Source: an uncultured Gammaproteobacteria bacterium
GTDB lineage: Bacteria > Pseudomonadota > Gammaproteobacteria > Chromatiales > Chromatiaceae
DNA: 12,015 bases
Direction of reading: 5' to 3'
Assembly: GCA_937926265.1 (NCBI GenBank)
Contig: CALAZS010000129.1
Location: 1-12,015, forward strand
Made by a program: the position numbers and the translations under genes. Positions within the stretch are counted from its first letter, which is position 1; the number at the start of each line of letters is the position of its first letter. The notes beneath the pieces were generated by a model, which was not told the DNA's origin, searched no databases, and saw only the letters and a list, made by a program, of their open reading frames with translations. Shown in pieces: positions 6,247-12,015 of the stretch.

Positions 6247-6296
6247 TTTGTCTTTATATTAGTAGGGAAGTTATTTTGGTAAAGACAAATTATAAT
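6247..6296 (+). promoter_or_regulatory. 10-bp inverted repeat abutting a TATAAT box
   Basis: TTTGTCTTTA (6247-6256) and its exact complement TAAAGACAAA (6280-6289) are 23 bases apart. TATAAT (6291-6296) follows one base after the right arm. The likely start near 6303 fits the ATG at 6326. No good -35 was found, so activator dependence is possible. As RNA, the repeat could also form a weak hairpin ending the acyltransferase transcript. Confidence 0.4.
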
Positions 6297-6325
6297 AGAT
6301 TCAATATATGCATACTGGATTCACT

Positions 6326-6985
6326 ATGGAAACCAAACTTCTTCAAAAACACATTTTCAAGGGTACACAGGAATTTGAAATAGTTGATGATGTTGTCAAC
6401 GTTCGCATGAAGCCCCGGCTCAGAAAGGAAGAAACTCTGACCGTCATGCTGACCGTGTTAAATCCTGAACCGCTGATTAACAAATCCCTGTTGGAATTCA
6501 CCAGCAGGGTAAACAATGAACCACTGCTTTCACTTTTTATTGCCAAACCCAATACTGAAGAGTTCAACCAGTTCGTTAACATTCTCAAACAAAGAATCCA
6601 GGAAGAATACAACGCTTTTGCCGGGATTAAGCCTGGTAAAACATATGCGACCGGGGCACTCGAAGGCAATGTCTTTGAGGAACCACCTGAATTTGATGAT
6701 CCTGAATTTGGAGTTCATGGATTAGGCCAGCCTCGAAAACAGAAACCGGTAAGAATTGATGACCTTGAAGACTCAATCAGAATGCTGAACGAATACATCG
6801 GCACCAATGAGATCCAACCTTTAATTACTGCATTGGAAGCGCTTAAAGAAGAACCAGATAACAGCAGTCATCGCACTAAGGTGGTTACAGCTTTTAATGG
6901 TCTTGGACCCGGCCAGGGTGCAGTTTTAACCTATGCCCCCTATGTTGGTATTTTAATGACGGATGGCCCCGCCACCGGTTATTAA
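6326..6985 (+). CDS. Hypothetical two-domain protein (219 aa), paralogue of the 2604 product
   Basis: The N-terminal part, about residues 1-100, is a clear paralogue of the 2604-2909 protein (shared KGTQE, LNPEP-INKS, F-SRV, KPN-EEFN-FVN and EYNAF). It continues through an acidic, proline-rich linker (FEEPPEFDDPEFG) into a C-terminal region of about 75 residues that is helical (DDLEDSIRMLNEYIGTNEIQPLITALEALKEE) and ends in a Gly/Pro-rich tail (GLGPGQGAVLTYAPYVGILMTDGPATGY). Function unknown. It is soluble, without a signal peptide. ATG 6326 is preferred to an upstream in-frame ATG at 6308, since it matches the paralogue's start and leaves room for a leader after the TATAAT box. Its stop codon overlaps that of the convergent 6982 gene. 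The fused layout shows that this domain can naturally carry a C-terminal partner. Confidence 0.85.
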   Translation: METKLLQKHIFKGTQEFEIVDDVVNVRMKPRLRKEETLTVMLTVLNPEPLINKSLLEFTSRVNNEPLLSLFIAKPNTEEFNQFVNILKQRIQEEYNAFAGIKPGKTYATGALEGNVFEEPPEFDDPEFGVHGLGQPRKQKPVRIDDLEDSIRMLNEYIGTNEIQPLITALEALKEEPDNSSHRTKVVTAFNGLGPGQGAVLTYAPYVGILMTDGPATGY

Positions 6986-7710
6986 TGTGGCGGCTTGGCA
7001 GGCCACTTTTCTGCGAACATCGTCATCACATCCCGAACTTCCTGAGGTACTTCCTGGGTATCCATCTGTCTTTTACCATCTGCAAAAAAACCTGGCAGGT
7101 CGTAAGGTAGACGGCGTTCCATTTTCTCAAAAATAGTCCTCATAAGCTCAGAATCCAGTGCGCGTGTCGCTGCAACACCGGAATTAAGGTTCAGGACACG
7201 CCAGGGACGCCATGGGTCACTGCGATCTTCATCAATTTTCATTTCATCTGAAGCCGCTTCCAGCACCTCATCCATTAACCTGCTCATAGTTGCCAGCTCA
7301 TCCGGGTTATTTTCGCCATTAACCAGAATCGCAAAACTGTTTGCTGCCCCCTGCAAATTGTCCATGACCGCATTTCTTTGCACAAACCACACGGCAAGAC
7401 TTACAAACAGGCGCGAAAGATTGTCTCTAAGATCATGAATATCCAGGTACCAAAGCTGAGATTCAAGCCTGTCAATCAAATCCATTGCATAATGCGCTAC
7501 TTCAGAAATATCTTCGGACTCCAGTTGCTGGTCCTGACTTTCAAGCCCGGAAGCAAGTTCAAAAAAATCTGACAAGGCTGAAGCCAGTGCCAAAGGACCT
7601 AACTCCTCATCGTTGATCTTCTGAGACTTTTCATTCTCATCGATAACACGTTTCATAATATCCAACGCCAAATTGGATATAGCCGACATTTCTATAGCAA
7701 GTGAACTCAT
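6982..7710 (-). CDS. Hypothetical helical protein (242 aa)
   Basis: A soluble, acidic, almost all-helical protein. No characterised family is recognised. The N-terminal half has long amphipathic helices rich in Leu, Ser and acids (AIEMSAISNLALDIMKRVID, AMDLIDRLESQLWYLDIHDL). A conserved-looking block follows at about 165-235 with WRPWRVLNLNSGVAATRALD, LMRTIFEKMERRLPYDLPGFFADG and QMDTQEVPQEVRDVMTMF. No membrane segment or signal peptide. GGAA lies four bases before the ATG. The stop TAA overlaps the stop of the convergent 6326 gene within one TTAA, leaving no room for a terminator between them. Function unknown. Confidence 0.83.
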   Translation of the reverse strand: MSSLAIEMSAISNLALDIMKRVIDENEKSQKINDEELGPLALASALSDFFELASGLESQDQQLESEDISEVAHYAMDLIDRLESQLWYLDIHDLRDNLSRLFVSLAVWFVQRNAVMDNLQGAANSFAILVNGENNPDELATMSRLMDEVLEAASDEMKIDEDRSDPWRPWRVLNLNSGVAATRALDSELMRTIFEKMERRLPYDLPGFFADGKRQMDTQEVPQEVRDVMTMFAEKWPAKPPH

Positions 7711-7963
7711 ATTTCCAAACTTAAAATTTCCAGAACAATAATTGAAGACATTAACATTTTTCTCATCAACAATAACATTAGTAAAATAATGCTAAGTTTT
7801 CCGAATCAAAATTAATGCTATAAAAGACCAGCTAAAGCACAACTATTTTATGGCATGTCTATGATAAAATCCGAAATCTAAATTTTTAACAATCTGCCTT
7901 TTATTTCCGATTGGTATTTCCAATAGGGTGTCAAATTGGCAGGGGGTCAAACAGGGTATTGAA

Positions 7964-8275
7964 ATGGAACTTAAACTAGATCTAGATAAATTTGATGAAT
8001 TACAGAGAATTCTGATTAATGAAATTGTTCAGACTACAAAAGTCAAACTGATAGAAAATGGCCTGGAAGGACAGCAACTGGAAGATGCTACTGCCAGCGT
8101 AGTTTTCAGCCTTGCCAGTATTATTGATGATACGACTCAGATTGAAGCTGATGGTGTTGAAGCGAAACCTTACCTGGCGTTTCGTGGAAACGATGACGAA
8201 ATCATTCACTGCGGCGAAAACTCGTATTTATATGACGTCACCATGAGTGCCATGAAAAAACACTTTCACGCCTAA
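7964..8275 (+). CDS. Hypothetical protein (103 aa)
   Basis: A 103-residue acidic protein starting MELKLDLDKFDELQ. No function is recognised. It looks alpha then beta: a first helix of about residues 8-25 with EIVQTTKVKLIENGLEGQQLE after it, a second helix DATASVVFSLASIIDDTT, then a strand-like end with FRGNDDEIIHCGENSYLYDV and a His-containing tail. The ATG at 7964 is preferred to an in-frame GTG at 7928 because AGGG (7953-7956) lies 7 bases before it, whereas no spaced ribosome binding site precedes the GTG. It is divergent from the 6982 gene across an AT-rich gap of about 250 bases. No clear promoter pair is seen, though TAAAAT occurs at 7865-7870. Confidence 0.75.
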   Translation: MELKLDLDKFDELQRILINEIVQTTKVKLIENGLEGQQLEDATASVVFSLASIIDDTTQIEADGVEAKPYLAFRGNDDEIIHCGENSYLYDVTMSAMKKHFHA

Positions 8276-8344
8276 AAAACCAATGTATTCAATAGAAATT
8301 TTTATCTACAAGTTTTTTTATGAGATCAGGTCAGCAGTGTTTTC

Positions 8345-8361
8345 GACCTGGGGAGCAGGTC
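8345..8361 (-). terminator. Hairpin downstream of the FKBP gene (weak terminator)
   Basis: GACCTG (8345-8350) and CAGGTC (8356-8361) form a 6-bp stem with a 5-base loop, about 30 bases after the minus-strand FKBP stop. A third CAGGTC at 8327-8332 could pair with the same GACCTG instead. No T run follows directly on the minus strand, so termination is uncertain. Confidence 0.35.
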
Positions 8362-8391
8362 AGGAGATATATAAGAAATAAACAATTAATC

Positions 8392-8907
8392 TTAAATAGG
8401 TACTATTCGATCTGGATCAATATCGATATCCGGCCCGTTTACAACCCGGGTACCAGCTTCAATTTCTGCATCGGTAGCATCTCTGACTTTCAGGATTTCC
8501 AGTTTAAAAATAAGGTCTCTACCACATAACGGGTTATTACCATCGACTGTTAAAGTTTTATCATCCATTCTGGTTACGATAAATTCTTTTGAGTCACCCT
8601 TTTCACTTTCCATCAGAATCTTCATGCCAACTTCACGGTATTCTTCCGGCACATTTTCAATAAGATCAGTGAAAACAAGATTTTCATCTCTAGGACCATA
8701 GATCTGGTTACCATCAATTGGAATTTCGATCACTTCACCTTCAGCACGTCCTTCAAGCTCAGCTGTTACCTGGGTTGCCAAAACCTGGTCAGCACCGTGC
8801 ACATAACTTAGCGGAAACTCCACAGTTGAAAGAATCTGGCCGGTTTTTTCATCGAGAACCTTGTAGTTCAACTCGACGAATTTATTGTTTTGAATAGTTT
8901 GTTTCAT
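8392..8907 (-). CDS. FKBP-type peptidyl-prolyl isomerase, SlyD-like, with degenerate active site
   Basis: A 171-residue SlyD-like protein: an FKBP domain split by an insert-in-flap (IF) chaperone domain. FKBP strands 1-50 (FVELNYKVLDEKTGQIL, then FPLSYVHG) lead to an IF-like middle (about 65-122, with YGPRDENLVFTDLIENVP in place of YGP...V-VP), and the C-terminal FKBP strand follows (NNPLCGRDLIFKLEILKVRDAT, about 124-145). These mark the family. SlyD acts as a cytosolic folding catalyst and chaperone. Two key places differ: the usual LIPGLExAL segment is replaced by VLATQVTAELEG (42-53), and the usual NHPLAG reads NNPLCG. The histidine-rich metal-binding tail of E. coli SlyD is absent, replaced by an acidic DIDIDPDRIVPI. 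It may therefore be mainly a chaperone. Lies 48 bases after the 8956 gene on the same strand. Confidence 0.85.
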   Translation of the reverse strand: MKQTIQNNKFVELNYKVLDEKTGQILSTVEFPLSYVHGADQVLATQVTAELEGRAEGEVIEIPIDGNQIYGPRDENLVFTDLIENVPEEYREVGMKILMESEKGDSKEFIVTRMDDKTLTVDGNNPLCGRDLIFKLEILKVRDATDAEIEAGTRVVNGPDIDIDPDRIVPI

Positions 8908-8955
8908 AGCTAATTACTTGTACTGAGGTTCGCTTAAAAAACTGGTATTAAAGAA

Positions 8956-9309
8956 TTAAAATACCGAGGCACCGAAAATCTTAACCTGGCCTTCTTTGTC
9001 ATAACCCAGGACCATTCTACCCAACCATTCACCAGGTTTCTTGGTACTGGTAACCCTGAACAGGAAAGTCACATGTTCTCCACGTCGGATAAAACCGAGA
9101 AAATCATATTCTGAAGAAAGACTGCGAGTAAGTTCACTGCGGGAAAACTGTTTACCGAGCTCAACTTCATTCAGACCAATAAGCAAATCATAAGAAAAGT
9201 TTTTAATAAACTTGCCATATTGTCCCTTGTTGGAAAACTTGATCAGTTCTTCCCACCAAGGAATCCCTATTTCCATCAACTCTTCATCTGTCTTATCAAT
9301 AATATTCAT
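8956..9309 (-). CDS. Hypothetical protein (117 aa), possible NTF2-like fold
   Basis: A 117-residue soluble protein with no recognised function. Two N-terminal helices (TDEELMEIGIPWWEELIKFSNKGQYGKFIKNFS) are followed by an alternating strand region (YDFLGFIRRGEHVTFLFRVTSTKKPGEWLGRMVLGYDKEGQVKIFGASVF). Helices leading to a curved sheet ending in a G-x-V-K-I-x-G-A strand resemble the NTF2-like layout, but this is inferred from pattern only. AAAGAGAG precedes the ATG on the minus strand. The FKBP gene follows 48 bases downstream, so the two are probably cotranscribed. It lies just beyond the apr terminator in the same orientation, so it may be read at low level by apr readthrough. Confidence 0.8.
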   Translation of the reverse strand: MNIIDKTDEELMEIGIPWWEELIKFSNKGQYGKFIKNFSYDLLIGLNEVELGKQFSRSELTRSLSSEYDFLGFIRRGEHVTFLFRVTSTKKPGEWLGRMVLGYDKEGQVKIFGASVF

Positions 9310-9398
9310 ACGAAACTCTCTTTACGAAGGAATTTGAATCGACTGACTCATACCTATTTTTGTAACACTTACACATGACCCAAAAGGATGCAGGAAAT

Positions 9399-9425
9399 GC
9401 TGGAAACTTTGCAGCAATTTCCAGC
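9399..9425. repeat. 8-bp inverted repeat upstream of the 8956 gene
   Basis: GCTGGAAA (9399-9406) and TTTCCAGC (9418-9425) are exact complements with an 11-base loop. An overlapping alternative pairs GGAAATGCTG (from 9393) with CAGCAATTTCC, so two structures exclude each other. It sits between the apr terminator and the 8956 gene and could be part of that gene's leader. Confidence 0.4.
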
Positions 9426-9432
9426 GCAAACA

Positions 9433-9464
9433 AAAAGAGGTCAATATTAACATTGACCTCTTTT
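9433..9464 (-). terminator. Intrinsic terminator of the apr operon
   Basis: AAAAGAGGTCAAT (9433-9445) and ATTGACCTCTTTT (9452-9464) form a perfect 13-bp stem with a 6-base loop. On the minus strand five T residues follow. It lies about 45 bases after the aprA stop. Flanking A and T runs would also allow action on the plus strand. Confidence 0.88.
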
Positions 9465-9468
9465 AATC

Positions 9469-9496
9469 CAAATAGTTGCCCGAGGGCAACTATTTG
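9469..9496 (-). terminator. Second perfect hairpin, between aprA stop and terminator
   Basis: CAAATAGTTGCCC (9469-9481) and GGGCAACTATTTG (9484-9496) are exact 13-base complements around GA, giving a 12-bp stem with a CGAG tetraloop. It begins 15 bases after the aprA stop and has no T tract, so it is more likely a 3'-end protection element or part of a two-hairpin terminator. Confidence 0.6.
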
Positions 9497-9510
9497 ACTT
9501 GGAACATTGA

Positions 9511-11418
9511 TTAAGCAGTTTCTTTAGATTTCAGCTCAGCCAATGCTTTATCTTCGATATCTCCAACCAGGTGATACAAAGGAGCTTTCTCCATAGTGTA
9601 TTCACCAGTTTTTGGATCACGACGTGAGACTGTAAGTACATGCCATTCATCATCATTCAGTTTCATGGCATCACCACGGTAGTAGTAACCAGGCCAACGC
9701 GTCTCTTTACGGAACAAGGTGTGCTGCATAACAGACTCAGAAGCAAGCGTACGATGCTTCAGTTCCCATGCACGTAACAGTTCATGGATGTTTTCAGCTG
9801 CAATTTTGTCCAGATCTTCTTCAAGAGTCTTCAGTTTCTTAAGACCAATGTGAAGAAGTTTTTCGTTGGTCATGTAGTTAACTGTTACACCGCCAGCGTA
9901 CTCGTCCATCAGTTTCTGCAAACGATCAAGACCTTGACGTGGGTTAATGTAATTAGGGTTAACACTACCAGCAACAATATCGTTACGGTAAATCTTGTAG
10001 TGTTCCATAGGTTTGTAGATTTCTTCCTTACGGCGATCAATCTGTTCCTGAGAAACACGGATACCTTCAGCTTTACCGTCATCGATGTATTTACATGCTG
10101 CTTTAGCTGCTAAACGACCTTCTGTGAATGAACCAGAAGAGAAAGCGTGTGGAGTACCACCAACAGCATCACCAGCACCGAACAGACCTTCAACAGTCGT
10201 CATACGATTGTAGCCCCAGAAGTATTCATCTGGAGAAATATCTTCAGGACCTGAGCACCATGCACCACAACCTGTAGCATGAGAACCCATTACGTATGGT
10301 TCAGAGGTGGTCAATTCCGGGTTTTCATATTTTGGGTTAACATCTGTAGCAGCCCACAATACAGCCTGGCCAACAGTCATACCCAGGAAGTTGTGCCATC
10401 CGATCTCTTCAAGATGCGGATCCTGGAAAGCTTCCATGGTAACCATGTGGATCGGGCCTTTACCAGAAGCTACCTCATTGATAAATGCGTGGTTACGCAG
10501 ACACGTTGGGATAGGACGGTGAGATACGTGTGAAGCTTCAGTATCCAGGTAGGCTTTACCAACCATTTTCTCAAGAGCAGGGAACCACTTGGATTCATAC
10601 TCTTCACCATCACAGTTCTGGGTGTAGGTTTTCAAATGCAGGAAGTAAGCACCGACAGGACCGTAACCATCTTTGAAACGGGCCAGTACGATACGGTTTT
10701 CCATCTGGGTCATTTTGGCACCAGCCTGAATCATCAGACCGTAAGCAGAACCGGAAGACCAAGGAGCGTACCAAACACGACCAGCACCTTCACCAACTGA
10801 ACGTGGCTTGAAGATGTTAGAAGCACCACCGGCACCAACAATAACGGTTTTGGATTTAAAGACGTGGTAATCACCAGTACGAACGTTGAAACCAACTGCA
10901 CCGGCAACACGGTTTTCTTTGGAATCATCCATTAACAGGTGGGTAACACAAATACGGTTGTAAACCTTGTCAGCCGATTTCTTAGCCGCCGCAGCAACCA
11001 ATGGCTTGTATGATTCACCGTGGATCATGATCTGCCAGCGACCTTCACGCAGGTATGAACCTGTTTTCGGGTTACGCATGATAGGCATGCCCCACTCTTC
11101 AAACTGATGCACAGCAGAGTCAACGTGACGAGCCATATCAAACAGCAGGTCTTCGCGAACCATACCCATCAAGTCGATACGAGCGTAGCGAACGTGATCT
11201 TCAGGGTTGTTCTCACCGAAGCGAGTACCCATATAACAGTTGATCGCATAAAGACCCTGGGCTACAGCACCAGAACGATCGATGTTCGCTTTTTCAGCAA
11301 TTACGATCTTTTTGTCCTGACCCCAGTAACGGGCTTCCCAAGCTGCACCAGTGCCACCAAGACCGGCACCTGCAACCAGGATATCAATATTATCTTCTAC
11401 AACAGTTTTGTAAGCCAT
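9511..11418 (-). CDS. aprA: Adenylylsulfate reductase, alpha (FAD) subunit
   Basis: Catalytic flavoprotein of dissimilatory APS reductase, which interconverts adenylylsulfate and sulfite plus AMP in the cytoplasm. In sulfur oxidisers it works toward adenylylsulfate. The 635 residues are of normal length. The FAD dinucleotide motif is VAGAGLGGTGAAWEA (about 15-29), with the fumarate reductase-type DRSGAVAQG (about 47-55). Family blocks include GRWQIMIHGESYKPLV, IVGAGGASNIFKPRS, HRPIPTCLRNHAF, TGCGAWCSGPED and GAGDAVGGTPHAFSSGSFTEGR. The sequence fits the AprA of sulfur-oxidising gammaproteobacteria better than that of sulfate reducers (judged from memory). Its start overlaps the aprB stop by one base (TAATG), so translation is coupled. 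Two hairpins end the operon. No sat or qmo gene is present in the window. Confidence 0.99.
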   Translation of the reverse strand: MAYKTVVEDNIDILVAGAGLGGTGAAWEARYWGQDKKIVIAEKANIDRSGAVAQGLYAINCYMGTRFGENNPEDHVRYARIDLMGMVREDLLFDMARHVDSAVHQFEEWGMPIMRNPKTGSYLREGRWQIMIHGESYKPLVAAAAKKSADKVYNRICVTHLLMDDSKENRVAGAVGFNVRTGDYHVFKSKTVIVGAGGASNIFKPRSVGEGAGRVWYAPWSSGSAYGLMIQAGAKMTQMENRIVLARFKDGYGPVGAYFLHLKTYTQNCDGEEYESKWFPALEKMVGKAYLDTEASHVSHRPIPTCLRNHAFINEVASGKGPIHMVTMEAFQDPHLEEIGWHNFLGMTVGQAVLWAATDVNPKYENPELTTSEPYVMGSHATGCGAWCSGPEDISPDEYFWGYNRMTTVEGLFGAGDAVGGTPHAFSSGSFTEGRLAAKAACKYIDDGKAEGIRVSQEQIDRRKEEIYKPMEHYKIYRNDIVAGSVNPNYINPRQGLDRLQKLMDEYAGGVTVNYMTNEKLLHIGLKKLKTLEEDLDKIAAENIHELLRAWELKHRTLASESVMQHTLFRKETRWPGYYYRGDAMKLNDDEWHVLTVSRRDPKTGEYTMEKAPLYHLVGDIEDKALAELKSKETA

Positions 11419-11900
11419 TAGTAGTACACTCCCTCTTTCATTTCCAGACCATTGGACTCGAGAGTGTGGATGTCACCATCGTCGAGACGAATGTATTTTG
11501 GTTCGTTGAACAGTAACTGGCTATCACGCTGCTCTTTAGAAGGTGCAGGTACGTCGGCCAATTGAGGAATATGCTCTCTCCAAGGCTTGGTTGTAATTGG
11601 AGCAAGCAGGTTCAGGTCAGTTTCACCGTTACGTGATTTGATGCGCCAGGCGATAACACCTTTTTCTTCATCACGAATTACACGAACTGAGTGACCCAGG
11701 GGAGCGAAGTCCGCATAGCCACGTACGTCAATTGCGTGGTGTGGGCAGGCTTTAACGCATGAGTAGCATTCCCAGCACATGTTAGGTTCAATGTTATATG
11801 CACGACGGTAAGTTGGGTCAATGTGCATGATGTCTGATGGGCAGATATCAACGCAATGGCCACAGCCGTCACAGCGAGTCATATATACAAAAGTTGGCAT
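11418..11900 (-). CDS. aprB: Adenylylsulfate reductase, beta (iron-sulfur) subunit
   Basis: Electron-transfer subunit of AprBA, 160 residues, cytosolic. Two [4Fe-4S] clusters are bound by the ferredoxin-like cysteines Cys10, 13, 16 and 20 (RCDGCGHCVDICPSD) and Cys42, 45, 48 and 52 (MCWECYSCVKACPHHA). The first part is thus a bacterial ferredoxin fold. Residues from about 65 on (YADFAPLGHSVRVIRDEEKG, then the long tail KPWREHIPQLADVPAPS) form the AprB-specific sheet and the C-terminal extension that wraps around AprA. The tryptophan just after the first cysteine of the second cluster is typical. AAGGAG lies 7 bases before the ATG, a strong ribosome binding site. The gene overlaps aprA by one base and begins 28 bases after the stop of the upstream gene, so all three are probably one operon. 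Confidence 0.99.
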   Translation of the reverse strand: MPTFVYMTRCDGCGHCVDICPSDIMHIDPTYRRAYNIEPNMCWECYSCVKACPHHAIDVRGYADFAPLGHSVRVIRDEEKGVIAWRIKSRNGETDLNLLAPITTKPWREHIPQLADVPAPSKEQRDSQLLFNEPKYIRLDDGDIHTLESNGLEMKEGVYY

Positions 11901-11928
11901 TTCGTTTCTCCTTACTTTTGTTAATTAA

Positions 11929-12015
11929 TTAATAATGGCGTGGGGGTTCACTTTTGATACCAAGACCCATGTTAGGTGGGTTAGTACCCATGTACTCAGG
12001 GATATCAGGGTATCT
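11929..12015 (-). CDS. C-terminal end of a gene upstream of aprB (possibly AprM), truncated by window edge
   Basis: The minus-strand frame is open from the window edge to a TAA at 11929 and gives 28 residues: RYPDIPEYMGTNPPNMGLG, then IKSEPPRHY. It is Pro/Gly-rich and hydrophilic, without cysteines. It ends 28 bases before aprB in the same direction, so it belongs to the apr operon. In several purple and other sulfur bacteria the gene directly before aprB is aprM, a membrane anchor for AprBA, and a polar tail of this kind would fit. The visible part is too short to prove this. ATP sulfurylase was considered, but the ending does not resemble Sat C-termini I know. Confidence 0.7.
   Translation of the reverse strand, partial: RYPDIPEYMGTNPPNMGLGIKSEPPRHY

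Noticed and set aside
6308..6325. Upstream ATG for the two-domain paralogue
   Set aside because: It lies only about 5 bases after the expected transcript start, and the paralogue at 2604 aligns from the ATG at 6326.
7928..7963. GTG start adding 12 residues to the 7964 protein
   Set aside because: The only purine-rich stretch before it abuts the codon. The ATG at 7964 has AGGG at normal spacing. The repeated AGGG and GTCAAA words here look like untranslated leader.
8320..8529. 69-residue plus-strand frame
   Set aside because: It overlaps the end of the well-supported FKBP gene on the other strand and has no ribosome binding site or recognisable features.
9361..9373. TGTAACACTTACA as a regulator site
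   Set aside because: It is a short dyad with a 3-base centre that matches no operator I can name confidently, in AT-rich DNA where such dyads are frequent.
9784..11421. Several plus-strand frames of 70-110 residues opposite aprA
   Set aside because: They are shadows of a highly conserved gene, rich in Phe, Val and Thr from antisense reading, with no initiation signals.
1..12015. CRISPR arrays, tRNA or rRNA genes, transposases or integrases
   Set aside because: No regularly spaced repeats, cloverleaf-like segments or recognisable recombinase motifs were seen on either strand.

Overview
The window most likely comes from a sulfur-oxidising gammaproteobacterium of moderate to low GC. The strongest clue is the right end, which carries aprB and aprA (dissimilatory adenylylsulfate reductase, about 9511-11900, minus strand). 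The other recognisable genes (O-acetylhomoserine sulfhydrylase, HIT protein, YCII-domain protein, CelD/BcsL-type GNAT protein, SlyD-like FKBP) are typical proteobacterial types. No tRNA, rRNA, CRISPR array or intact mobile element was seen. The genus cannot be fixed from this sequence alone.

Layout. 1-1155: 3' part of a metY-type sulfhydrylase (plus), followed by a perfect hairpin. 1240-1538: two adjacent 12-bp palindromes, then an 84-residue orphan gene (plus). 1553-2212: secreted hypothetical protein (minus). 2213-2603: AT-rich gap with a 14-bp tandem repeat, a 15-codon ORF with a near-perfect ribosome binding site and a 14-bp palindrome. 2604-3802: two closely spaced orphan genes (plus) joined by an A10 tract that contains an A-AAA-AAG heptamer in the -1 slippery phase. 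3822-4241: HIT protein (minus). 4334-4549: terminator and a 53-codon gene (minus). 4799-6227: YCII-domain protein and CelD-like acyltransferase (plus). 6326-6985: a protein whose N-terminal domain is a paralogue of the 2604 product, convergent with a helical 242-residue orphan (6982-7710, minus). 7964-8275: 103-residue orphan (plus). 8392-9309: SlyD-like FKBP and a 117-residue orphan (minus). 9433-9496: two perfect 13-bp hairpins ending the apr operon. 9511-12015: aprA, aprB and the tail of one more upstream gene (minus).

How the genes fit together. AprBA interconverts sulfite plus AMP and adenylylsulfate. In sulfur oxidisers it runs toward adenylylsulfate, which ATP sulfurylase then uses to make ATP. 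MetY uses sulfide assimilatively, so the window holds one dissimilatory and one assimilatory sulfur enzyme, with no visible operon link between them. The roughly 8 kb between them is mostly small cytosolic proteins of unknown role in many short transcription units.

The least ordinary part is 2604-3802 plus 6326-6985. A shared domain of about 100 residues appears once as a short ORF ending at an A10 slippery tract, with the following ORF open in the -1 frame, and once continuously fused to a different C-terminal domain. This suggests, without proving it, that the first copy is also made as a fusion by frameshifting or slippage.
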